A stretch of 64,000 nt of DNA from an uncultured Bacteroidales bacterium. Lineage in GTDB: Bacteria > Bacteroidota > Bacteroidia > Bacteroidales > UBA932. Where the stretch lies: NCBI GenBank assembly GCA_947253655.1, contig CAMYAE010000009.1:1-64000 (forward strand), read 5' to 3'. The position numbers and the translations under genes were made by a program. This document shows positions 8,740 through 15,536 of this stretch, one piece after another; position 1 is the stretch's first letter, and each line of letters opens with the position of its first letter. The notes beneath the pieces were generated by a model. That model was not told the origin of the DNA. It saw only the letters and a list, made by a program, of their open reading frames with translations, and ran no database searches.

Positions 8740-9094
8740 GCTGTAACTGCTGCTTCAAAGATACAAAAACGTAAGCAATTCACAACAGCCTTGCTTCACG
8801 CTGATTGCTCGTATGGGCTGTAACTGCTGCTTCAAAGATACAAAAACGTAAGCAATTCACAACGAAAGCGCTCCAGAAGCAAAAAACACTGAAGCTGTAA
8901 CTGCTGCTTCAAAGATACAAAAACGTAAGCAATTCACAACTGATTGCTGTCTTTGCCATATTTTTATTACGCTGTAACTGCTGCTTCAAAGATACAAAAA
9001 CGTAAGCAATTCACAACCAGCCGCACAACTTCACGCATTGAATAGCGGCTGTAACTGCTGCTTCAAAGATACAAAAACGTAAGCAATTCACAAC
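8740..9094 (-). CRISPR. Type II-C CRISPR array, five 47-bp repeats and four 30-bp spacers
   Basis: Five identical 47-bp repeats (begin GCTGTAACTG, end AATTCACAAC on the plus strand) lie at 8740-8786, 8817-8863, 8894-8940, 8971-9017 and 9048-9094. The spacers are 8787-8816, 8864-8893, 8941-8970 and 9018-9047, all exactly 30 bp. The crRNA-sense strand is minus, because the repeat then starts GTTGTG as in other type II systems and pairs with the tracrRNA anti-repeat. crRNAs are therefore transcribed toward cas2. By eye none of the four spacers matches another place in this window. Confidence 0.98.
9064..9093 (-). promoter_or_regulatory. Promoter-like element inside the CRISPR repeat
   Basis: In the crRNA sense each repeat contains TTG (repeat bases 2-4), 19 bases, then TATCTTTG (bases 24-31). 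This matches the Bacteroidetes primary sigma promoter (-33 TTTG, 19-21 bases, -7 TAnnTTTG) except for one base of the -33 box. The tRNA-Phe promoter at 34502-34532 has the same N19 spacing and the same TATCTTTG. The coordinates given are for the rightmost array repeat; all array repeats and both solitary repeats keep the element. Transcription would start in the last 6-12 bases of the repeat and run into the next spacer. Confidence 0.6.
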
Positions 9095-9430
9095 ATATTT
9101 TAATTTATTATATTTGTTAAAATTTATGTCTTATGCTCACTTCATTATTCACTACTTTTTTAACCTTTCTATTTCTTATAGTACTAATTTATTTATCTGT
9201 TAAGTTTTTTCCTTTGCTTTATCGTCTTTTATCTCTGTATATTAAAAAGATAGAACAAGAATTAAACAATATTCATCATTCTTAATACTTCCAATTTGCG
9301 TGCGTGCGTTTCGCGCGCGTGTGCGCATTACTTGGTGTGTTGGCAAAAAAATGAGGAGGGCCTTTTTGGCCAGCCCCCCCCGCAATTTTTTTTGTGTGTA
9401 GGAGTACAAAAACGGTGAAGAGCGTATATT
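9095..9430. other. AT-rich flank of the array with a GC-rich, homopolymer-bearing end
   Basis: The first 200 bases are very AT-rich with no credible gene and may serve as array leader in the crRNA direction. From about 9298 the composition flips: an alternating CpG/TpG run (GCGTGCGTGCG, CGCGCGCGTGTGCGC), a GGCC-TTTTT-GGCC hairpin near 9360-9372, a run of eight C and then eight T. A weak minus-strand open frame through here has low-complexity content and is probably not a gene. TACAAAAACG at 9405-9414 repeats ten bases of the CRISPR repeat but is too short to call. Confidence 0.5.
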
Positions 9431-9477
9431 GCTGTAACTGCTGCTTCAAAGATACAAAAACGTAAGCAATTCACAAC
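9431..9477 (-). repeat. Solitary CRISPR repeat, identical to array repeats
   Basis: All 47 bases equal the array repeat and the orientation is the same. It stands 336 bp beyond the last array repeat, so the intervening DNA is far too long to be a spacer. It keeps the embedded promoter-like element, which would read leftward across 9430-9095 into the array. Confidence 0.97.
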
Positions 9478-9648
9478 TGATATAATGTAATTGCAGGAAA
9501 AGCAATACCGGATAATCCGTGAGATAATGGCATTATGGTCCGAGACGTTCCTGATAGATTGTCTTGACAAACTACCTGTCCGTAATGTGGTGCCAGATGA
9601 TTTGTCCGTTTGATAATTAATTGTTATTTTCGAAAAAACATCTTTGTT

Positions 9649-10197
9649 ATGAAAAGATTGATTTTGATATTTTTAGCCGTTGCTGTCGTATTATCTGTTA
9701 ACTGTAGTATTTTTGCACAATCAAGAAGAGAGAATTGTCTTAAATTCAGCAAAAGCTACGATGTTCCCGGAATGACGCGAAATGAACTATATAGCTATTT
9801 GGCAGGCTGGAATATAGGAATAAAATGTCTAGATGTTGGAGGAGGGGTGCTTGTTGGTAAAGATCCGAGAGAGATTAAAAGTTATAGTGGCTTTTTTGAA
9901 GACCTCGATTTTGATAAGACCCGTGGAGATTTGTATATCGTATTATATCTTAAATTGAGAGATAATGGCTTTGATATGGAGATGACAGATATTTCAGTCT
10001 ATTGGAGGCATAAGATGGTCCTTTTTTTATATCCTATAGACGATCGCTTTAACCGGCCGGCATTATGGAGATTGTTCCATAGCAAAAGGATACTTGATGC
10101 CGCCAGAGCCAGATCAGCAGAGCTCTTTGAAGAACTCACAGCGGCAATGGATGAATACCTTAAAGCCGGTCCGCCAATTGACATGAAAAAACTTTAG
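9649..10197 (+). CDS. Small exported protein, copy A of a duplicated module
   Basis: This 182-residue protein has a clear signal peptide (MKRLILIFLAVAVVLSVNC, then FAQS). I start it at the ATG 9649 rather than an upstream TTG. After the signal, FSKSYDVPGMTRNELYSYL resembles the opening of DUF4468-type (TBP-like fold) periplasmic proteins of Bacteroidetes, but this is a weak motif match. The C-terminus (DAARARSAELFEELTAAMDEY) is predicted helical. Copy B at 10967 shares the leader, signal and C-terminus but differs strongly in the middle. It is followed by a terminator hairpin and then a phage tape-measure fragment, the same order as copy B. Function unknown. Confidence 0.7.
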   Translation: MKRLILIFLAVAVVLSVNCSIFAQSRRENCLKFSKSYDVPGMTRNELYSYLAGWNIGIKCLDVGGGVLVGKDPREIKSYSGFFEDLDFDKTRGDLYIVLYLKLRDNGFDMEMTDISVYWRHKMVLFLYPIDDRFNRPALWRLFHSKRILDAARARSAELFEELTAAMDEYLKAGPPIDMKKL

Positions 10198-10221
10198 GTA
10201 ATTACATTTTTGTCCTTTAAT

Positions 10222-10246
10222 AGCCGTCTTATGGTGGCTATTTTTG
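10222..10246 (+). terminator. Terminator hairpin after exported protein copy A
   Basis: AGCCGTC-TTAT-GGTGGCT forms a seven-base-pair stem containing two G-T wobbles, followed by ATTTTTG. The equivalent hairpin in copy B has Watson-Crick pairs at those two positions. Confidence 0.7.
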
Positions 10247-10264
10247 TGTCATAACGGGTATATT

Positions 10265-10563
10265 ATGGCACGAATAAAAGAAGAAGACTTAAGGCTGAAT
10301 ATCATAGTCAATGGAGATAAGGGACGTTCGGAGATTCTGTCGCTCAATAAGACGATAGATGACGCCAAGTCCAAACTCAACGCAGTAACAAACGAGCTTA
10401 AACAATTGAATGGGAAAGCTCCTGAAAACAAGGCTCGGATAAGACAGCTTAAAAAAGATAGCTTTAAGGCACTCAGTGCCGGGAACTGAAAATTGGCAAA
10501 GGCTCAATTCGGAACTTCGTAATGCCCGAAACCGTATGGAGGAACTTTCCAAGCAATCCAGGG
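10265..10563 (+). pseudogene. Phage tail tape-measure fragment, copy A
   Basis: The start (MARIKEEDLRLNIIVNGDKG) and the coiled-coil run after it match the N-terminus of tail tape-measure proteins of Bacteroidetes phages. Compared with copy B, about 40 codons are missing after IRQLK; the sequence jumps to DSFKALSAG, then a frameshift near 10483 ends the frame at 10489. In the shifted frame tape-measure-like sense continues as TENWQRLNSELRNARNRMEE until it runs into a CRISPR repeat at 10564. A full tape-measure protein is many times longer, so this is a dead fragment. Confidence 0.75.
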
Positions 10564-10610
10564 GCCGTAACTGCCGGTTCAAAGATACAAAAACGTAAGC
10601 AATTCACAAC
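10564..10610 (-). repeat. Second solitary CRISPR repeat, three substitutions
   Basis: This 47-base element differs from the array repeat at only three positions, all in the first 14 plus-strand bases (GCCGTAACTGCCGG instead of GCTGTAACTGCTGC). The promoter-like part is intact. It abuts the end of the tape-measure fragment without a gap, and with the repeat at 9431 it brackets 1086 bp carrying module copy A. Confidence 0.95.
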
Positions 10611-10699
10611 AAGCTCAATTATTACAAAAATAGTATTGCATTAGTGAGTGCAAGGAAAGTTGATATATGCCACATGAACGTATATATAAAAATAAAATA

Positions 10700-10783
10700 A
10701 CCCATAAGCAGGCGGAGTCGAACCGACCTATATATGGGCTTTCGCGCATCTGCCTTCCGAGTTGGCAGCATTATGCTATGGGC
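10700..10783 (-). other. tRNA-like sequence without a normal D arm
   Basis: On the minus strand GCCCATA at 10783-10777 pairs with TATGGGT at 10706-10700 as a seven-base acceptor stem. A TTCGACT loop preceded by GGTCGG looks like a T arm with one mismatch, and CTGCC/GGCAG around AACTCGGAA looks like an anticodon arm with a nine-base loop. The D arm is reduced to AGC-ATAAT-GCT, and the region between anticodon and T arms is long. It may be a decayed phage-type tRNA or another structured RNA; a working tRNA is doubtful. The rest of 10611-10966 shows nothing else I can identify. Confidence 0.35.
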
Positions 10784-10966
10784 TATTTGTTGCAAAATAT
10801 AACAAATTAATTTAATAAACAAAAAATCTTGCAAAGATGTATGGGTAGAGCCAACAAGCAAGGGCAACGCAATTTTTGTCTCGGTCTTAGGTTAATCTTG
10901 AACCGCACATCATGTATATATTTGTCCGATTGAATAAGAAATGTTATTTTTGAGAAAATCTCCGCT

Positions 10967-11509
10967 ATGAAAAGATTGATTTTTATATTTTTAGCCGTTA
11001 CTATGGGGATGAACTCTCATGAAGTATCCGGGAGAGTGCTGGTGGAACCCGACACTCTCACTTTCCGCAAGACCTGGCAGATGCCGGGAATGAGTGCCCG
11101 CGAGGTTTTTGGCTATACTTATTTTTTTAGAAGAGAGTTTTTCCAAGCATGGAATCATGGATGTCTTTTTAGACCTGGTATCCTGAACGACAGATATTCG
11201 AGGATGTTTGTTGGCATTGATTTGGCCGGCAGACCCGGAAAAATTTTTCCGGATGTTGATTTTACATGTAAAGATAATGAGCTGGAGGTGACAATAGGCA
11301 ATATATATGTTGACTGGGGTACTGCCTTGTGTATTTGCCTTTCTACTATGGATGATAAGTTTAATAGAAGCAGATCATGGCTTCGCACTCACGATAAGGA
11401 AGTGCTTGATGCCGCCAGAGCCTGGTCGGCCAAGCTCTTTGAAGAACTTACTGTGGCACTGGATGAATATCTGAGATACGGACCTCCGATAGAAATGAAA
11501 GAAATGTAG
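10967..11509 (+). CDS. Small exported protein, copy B of a duplicated module
   Basis: This 180-residue paralog of the protein at 9649 begins MKRLIFIFLAVTMGMNSHEV (signal peptide). It shares the FRKTWQMPGMSAREVFGY segment near residue 30 and the C-terminal DAARAWSAKLFEELTVALDE with copy A, while the centre has diverged. The untranslated leader is also shared (TTTGTCCG at 10921 as at 9601), so the duplication includes the 5' region. It is followed by a terminator and a tape-measure fragment exactly as in copy A. Function unknown; divergence confined to the middle would fit a surface or periplasmic protein under diversifying selection, which is inference. Confidence 0.7.
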   Translation: MKRLIFIFLAVTMGMNSHEVSGRVLVEPDTLTFRKTWQMPGMSAREVFGYTYFFRREFFQAWNHGCLFRPGILNDRYSRMFVGIDLAGRPGKIFPDVDFTCKDNELEVTIGNIYVDWGTALCICLSTMDDKFNRSRSWLRTHDKEVLDAARAWSAKLFEELTVALDEYLRYGPPIEMKEM

Positions 11510-11532
11510 AGAATTACTGTATTGTCCTTTAT

Positions 11533-11556
11533 AGCCACCCTTTGGTGGCTATTTTT
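11533..11556 (+). terminator. Terminator hairpin after exported protein copy B
   Basis: AGCCACC-CTTT-GGTGGCT is a perfect seven-base-pair stem with a four-base loop followed by ATTTTTG. Confidence 0.8.
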
Positions 11557-11575
11557 GTGCCATAACGGGTATATT

Positions 11576-11965
11576 ATGGCACGAATAAAAGAAGAAGACT
11601 TAAGGCTGAATATCATAGTCAATGGAGATAAGGGACGTTCGGAGATTTTGTCGCTAAATAAGACGATAGATGACGCCAAGTCCAAACTCAACGCAGTAAC
11701 AAAGGAACTTAAACAATTGAACGGAAAAGTTCCTGAAAACAAGGCTCGGATAAGGCAGCTTAAAGAGGAACAAAAAAACTACAATAAGGTTATTGCCGAG
11801 ACAAAGGAGAAACAGGACCGTCTTACAGGCAGAATGAAGCTCAATAAGCTGACCATGTCCGAATTGGGAAAGCGAATTGATGCAACAAAAGAAAAACACC
11901 CCGAAATGAGGTGTTTTCGTGTACAAATTAGTGTACCTATTTGCCAAATCATTGAAAAGCAATGA
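11576..11965 (+). pseudogene. Phage tail tape-measure fragment, copy B
   Basis: It begins like copy A (MARIKEEDLRLNIIVNGDKG) and continues through a longer coiled coil (EEQKNYNKVIAETKEKQDR, then LTMSELGKRIDATKE), a typical tape-measure N-terminus. At about 11887 the phage-like sequence ends and the frame runs through a terminator hairpin into the flank of the tmRNA gene, ending at 11965. The last 25 or so residues are therefore not phage protein. Copies A and B each keep a different internal part, so neither arose from the other as it now stands. Confidence 0.75.
11893..11920. terminator. Hairpin terminator, likely for tmRNA
   Basis: AAAACACC and GGTGTTTT (11893-11900, 11910-11917) form an eight-base-pair stem. 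On the minus strand it is followed by TTCTTTTG and lies about 55 bases beyond the tmRNA 3' end, so it probably ends the tmRNA precursor. A second perfect nine-base-pair stem (11946-11968) lies between the two. Confidence 0.6.
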
Positions 11966-11971
11966 TTTTTG

Positions 11972-12365
11972 TGGAGATGGGCGGAATCGAACCGCCGTCC
12001 AAACAACGCACCAGGCAGCTTTCTACGCGCTTAGCTTTCCTTTGGTTTTCGTACGAGGCCTGCCGGAATGCTGGCCAGCCAAGTCTTATCCTTTGAGTCT
12101 TAACGGAGTTTAAAGGAGTCCTTCCGGGCGTCCGGTTTGAATGATACCCCGAACTCGGAACATAACCGGCATAAAGTCCGCGGGATACTCGTCTTTGCCG
12201 CAGCCTTGGCGGCATAGATTAAGCTAAATGACTTTGTCAATTAGGCAGCGAGTGCGTAGTTGTTATCAGCAACTAAATTGTTGAGGACCGAGATTAACGG
12301 GCAGATCCACTGCGCCCGGCGTGCTTACCGTCCGACATCGATGCTGTCAAAACCAGAGCATCCCC
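11972..12365 (-). ncRNA. ssrA: Transfer-messenger RNA
   Basis: tmRNA rescues stalled ribosomes and tags the unfinished protein. The 5' GGGGATG (12365-12359) pairs with 3' CATCTCC before the discriminator A at 11972. The T arm reads GGCGGTTCGATTCCGCC. The tag frame reads GCT GAT AAC AAC TAC GCA CTC GCT GCC TAA, that is ADNNYALAA, with the usual YALAA degradation signal; the exact resume codon (this GCT or the GTT before it) is uncertain. CCA is not encoded. The length, 394 bases, is normal. The 3' end faces the phage remnants, and tmRNA 3' ends are common integration sites. Confidence 0.96.
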
Positions 12366-12374
12366 ATAGTTTCA

Positions 12375-12382
12375 CAAATATA
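12375..12382 (-). promoter_or_regulatory. -7 box of the tmRNA promoter
   Basis: TATATTTG on the minus strand is a perfect TAnnTTTG and ends ten bases before the tmRNA 5' end, the expected distance. No good TTTG is found 19 bases upstream. Confidence 0.65.
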
Positions 12383-12545
12383 CAAACATTTTTTAATTTA
12401 CCATTATAATTATATGTAATTGACTGTATATCATTACAAGATTAAGGCTATTCTGCCGTTAAGAATTAAGTTGTTGAAAAGCGTATTTCGACGGGTACCA
12501 CTATTGCCGTGGCACAGCCATTTCAATCCGGACTTTCCACGGCTA

Positions 12546-14495
12546 TCATGGCAAGTCCTCGCTGTTGAGCCTATATTTTCTGATCAGGGCGGAAATTTCC
12601 GGGTCGAGGTTGCCACGGCTTACAAAATCCCTGTTTTTGTTGCAGGCGCTCATATAATGTTTTACGGCCTTGCCGTAGTCGCCTTGCCGGCTGAATAGAA
12701 TCGCAAGCATATAATCTACCTTATCTGTTTTTTCAAGCTTTTCCAGGATTGACATCGCGCTTGCGTTGTAATCCATAGAGCAGTAAGCTACAGCCGTATT
12801 GAAATCATTGTAAGGCCTTAACAGGCTTACTGCCTGCTTGTAGTCCCTGTCCCGAATGGCCTGTACCCCATTCATATACGTAGTGTCCAATACTGTTGTA
12901 TGGACAGTGTCCTTTATCATATTCCGTCTGTGCAGATAAGTGTCAAACCTTACCGTACGAAGTTTCGGGTAGATCTTGGTACGCAAGTAATTGTAATACG
13001 GCTCATTTTTAAGCATGGCTTCTCTGTCATCAGGATCGGAAGCCGCCTCAGGTGTAAAGAATGCCGCCCTTTGACTGTTTGAAATTACCGTGTCACGTTC
13101 AACCAGGTTTTCCAACATTGACCAGTTCTCCGGGTTGTTTCTCGCAATGAAACGGATCTTTGCAGGCTTGTTAAGCGAATTGAATTCTCCGGCGTAGTCC
13201 AATATCCTGCCCTGAACGGTTTTTAAGGAATCGGAATAATTTCTGATGAACATCTCAAAATAATTGCAGACGGCCTCCGAACGTTTCTTGGACAGCATTG
13301 CATTGTAGCTGTAACTGCCTTCCGGCGAGCATGATGCGGTGACAATAATGGAATCTATGTCAAAGACCTCGTTTTGAACTAAAGTCCGCAGACTTTCTTT
13401 TATCCGGCCTATTTCACTCGCATTGTTTCCGAATTCGGGATTGACATTGTAATCAGCCGCCTCGAAATCAATATAGCATATATTGTTGGCTGCCGCCCGT
13501 CGTTCTATGACTTTCGTCATATATTTCTCCCGATTATCTACAAGGGCACTAAGCGAACTGATGTAAAAGGTGATAGGCTCACTTTTTGGAATTTTATAGA
13601 TCTGTTTGTCCTGTTCATAGATGCTCCCGAACAGCCGCACGTCCGCCCTCCTTAGTTTAGGCCGGGCCGAAATGGTCTGGACGTAACTGTAAACGAATTC
13701 ATTGTCCGAATTCAGCATCACGGTGTCGAGCCTGAGACCTTCGGACAATATCGACACCTTTATGAATTTGTCATGCATCTTTTTTTTAATCCCTATCTTG
13801 TGCCTGTTCCTGTTTACGATAAATCTGTTTGTGTAGTGTTCCAGCGCTATCTTTTCCGTAACTCCGTAGGCTGATGTGAATTCAGTGTCCGATACGAAAG
13901 ATGAGTCGCTTCTGTACCTGTAGATTTGAGGAATGTTGCGGCGTAAAAATATCTCCAACTGCCGTTCATCTATAAATTTAGTTGAGTCTGAAGAAATGGA
14001 CGCCAGAAATTTGCGGTATTGCTCATAGCCTTTCAACTGTTGCTTTCTGTATTGCCTGCCAGTTATTATTACAGGATCGAGACCGATTCTCTCGTTCAAG
14101 ACAGTAAGTTCGGGATAGAATCTCGCCTGCCATTTGCTGTCCTGCATTTCTTTAGGGACATTAATGTCAAAGCATATATCCACCATTCCATGCCGTTCGG
14201 CGATATTACGGAATCTTGCCGTGACTTTTGCAGCCTTTATCACATCGTTTGCAACCATTTCACCGTTCTCATCCCTTACGGCTTTCAATATCAGTATTTC
14301 CTTACCGTCATCATCTGTGACGGAAAGCGTATCCCTCGCTATTTCCGCATATTTGAGCTCCGGAATGTCGCTTTTGTCCGATAATGAAATCAAAGAGCCG
14401 GGAACATTCTTTTTCAACGCTCCTATTTTACGGTATGTGGTGCAACCGGCAGCAAAGGCCAGCAAAATTGCCACGGCTATCAGATTCCTTTTCAT
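12546..14495 (-). CDS. Lipoprotein with OmpA-like and TPR-like regions
   Basis: This 649-residue outer-membrane-type lipoprotein starts MKRNLIAVAILLAFAAGCTT with the lipobox AAGC. The first 330 residues are a predicted beta-rich region I do not recognise. Residues about 345-460 (DFEAADYNVNPEFG, then IDSIIVTASCSPEGSYSYNAMLSKKRSEAV) look like an OmpA C-terminal peptidoglycan-binding domain, including the usual S-x-x-R/K-A pattern. The last 100 residues (GVQAIRDRDYKQAVSLLRPY, then FSRQGDYGKAVKHYMSAC) are TPR-like helices. A role in envelope anchoring or assembly is plausible. ssb lies upstream on the same strand, 26 bases away, so the two may share a transcript. Confidence 0.75.
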   Translation of the reverse strand: MKRNLIAVAILLAFAAGCTTYRKIGALKKNVPGSLISLSDKSDIPELKYAEIARDTLSVTDDDGKEILILKAVRDENGEMVANDVIKAAKVTARFRNIAERHGMVDICFDINVPKEMQDSKWQARFYPELTVLNERIGLDPVIITGRQYRKQQLKGYEQYRKFLASISSDSTKFIDERQLEIFLRRNIPQIYRYRSDSSFVSDTEFTSAYGVTEKIALEHYTNRFIVNRNRHKIGIKKKMHDKFIKVSILSEGLRLDTVMLNSDNEFVYSYVQTISARPKLRRADVRLFGSIYEQDKQIYKIPKSEPITFYISSLSALVDNREKYMTKVIERRAAANNICYIDFEAADYNVNPEFGNNASEIGRIKESLRTLVQNEVFDIDSIIVTASCSPEGSYSYNAMLSKKRSEAVCNYFEMFIRNYSDSLKTVQGRILDYAGEFNSLNKPAKIRFIARNNPENWSMLENLVERDTVISNSQRAAFFTPEAASDPDDREAMLKNEPYYNYLRTKIYPKLRTVRFDTYLHRRNMIKDTVHTTVLDTTYMNGVQAIRDRDYKQAVSLLRPYNDFNTAVAYCSMDYNASAMSILEKLEKTDKVDYMLAILFSRQGDYGKAVKHYMSACNKNRDFVSRGNLDPEISALIRKYRLNSEDLP

Positions 14496-14521
14496 TTTTT
14501 CATAGGTTTAAGTTGCGTTTG

Positions 14522-14866
14522 TCAAGCTTCTTCGGCAGATTCGTATTCTTCGACAAGTTCCACTCTGTTCGCGAGGACTTCCATGACCTGCCTGAGGTTG
14601 CCCTCCGAATCATTATATTCTCTCGAACGCAGTCTTCCGCCTACCGTCACAGGAGCACCTTTGCACAAGGTGCCAAAATCCACGATTCCCTTGCCTTTCC
14701 AAGCTACTATATTGTGCCAGGTGGTTTCAATCACGGGATTGCCGTCCCGCCCTTTGTAAATGTAGTTTGTGGCCAAAGAAAACCTTGCCACCTGAGTATC
14801 GCCTACATCCTGAATCTTGATGTTGCCGATATTTCCTCTCAGTTCGATTCTGTTAATCTGTTCCAT
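14522..14866 (-). CDS. ssb: Single-stranded DNA-binding protein
   Basis: This 114-residue OB-fold protein begins MEQINRIELRGNIGNIKI and contains FSLATNYIYKGRDG and TTWHNIVAWKG, the usual SSB strand and tryptophan positions, then VGGRLRSREYNDSEG. It is short: the acidic C-terminal tip seen in the main replicative SSB (DIPF-like) is replaced by EEYESAEEA. It could be a secondary SSB used in recombination or repair. A TTACTTTG box (7 of 8 to the -7 consensus) lies at 14917-14924 on this strand. Confidence 0.92.
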   Translation of the reverse strand: MEQINRIELRGNIGNIKIQDVGDTQVARFSLATNYIYKGRDGNPVIETTWHNIVAWKGKGIVDFGTLCKGAPVTVGGRLRSREYNDSEGNLRQVMEVLANRVELVEEYESAEEA

Positions 14867-15101
14867 TTTGAAATAATCATTTAAGTTTATAAACCATGCG
14901 CGCTGTTGTTCGGAGGCAAAGTAAAGCTATAAAAGGTGGCTTTTGACAGGTTTTAAGAATCGTATCCGATATTTTTGATGAATATTAAATTTTAAACAAT
15001 CAGCAAAAATTTAACAATCGTGAAAATATCCGTTCTCTCGGCCACTTCATGGGAGAATAAAGGGTTTACTTGTATATATTCGTGTCTAAAATGAACGGAT
15101 T

Positions 15102-15512
15102 ATGAGATATGTGATTGCAGATGAGGAGAGAGGGACATGCCTGGAGTGCGGTGAGCCTTTGGTGTATGGCAGGACGGACAGGAAGTTCTGCTGCGATAAA
15201 TGCAAAAACCGTTACCACAACAGGCGGATCAGAAATTCCAGAAATATGAAACTGAGAGTCTGGAATGCTTTGGAGAAGAATCACGGCATATTGGAAAGCC
15301 TTATTAAAATGGATGTGGATGCAATAAAACTGCCTGACCTTTCATCTTTGGGCTTCAATATGGAATACTCTACTTCTTTCCATAAAGTAGGTCGCCATAG
15401 CCAATTCCGATGTTTTGACATATTGTATTATATGACGGATTCTAAAATTTTCGGCATAAGAAAAGTAGCGGCTTTTATCTCCGAGTTGGGGAATGTCGCC
15501 AATGATGCGTAA
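15102..15512 (+). CDS. Zinc-ribbon protein, unknown function
   Basis: This 136-residue cytoplasmic protein has an N-terminal treble-clef or zinc-ribbon motif (CLECGEPLVYGRTDRKFC, then CDKC; cysteines at about residues 12, 15, 29, 30 and 33) followed by a basic stretch (KNRYHNRRIRNSRN). The remaining 80 residues are unassigned. The cysteine spacing suggests nucleic-acid or protein binding. It lies 24 bases upstream of the M3 peptidase gene and may be cotranscribed with it. Confidence 0.75.
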   Translation: MRYVIADEERGTCLECGEPLVYGRTDRKFCCDKCKNRYHNRRIRNSRNMKLRVWNALEKNHGILESLIKMDVDAIKLPDLSSLGFNMEYSTSFHKVGRHSQFRCFDILYYMTDSKIFGIRKVAAFISELGNVANDA

Positions 15513-15536
15513 ATTTGTCATAATTATTTATATGAC

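Noticed and set aside
1..9300. Shared TTAATACTTCCAA at the left edge (about 20-32) and near 9282-9294
   Set aside because: Only about 13 bases and no further similarity on either side, so it cannot be called a repeat or element end without a genome-wide count.
9383..9430. Possible further degenerate CRISPR repeat containing TACAAAAACG
   Set aside because: Only ten bases match; the rest of the 47-bp repeat is absent and there would be no spacer before the repeat at 9431.
9328..9570. Minus-strand open frame of 80 codons across the GC-rich tract and solitary CRISPR repeat
   Set aside because: It reads straight through a CRISPR repeat and homopolymer runs, has no family resemblance and no leader; it is chance.
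12500..12545. GCCGTGG/CCACGGC stem after the OmpA/TPR lipoprotein gene
   Set aside because: The loop is 24 bases and there is no T-run, so a terminator call is not supported.
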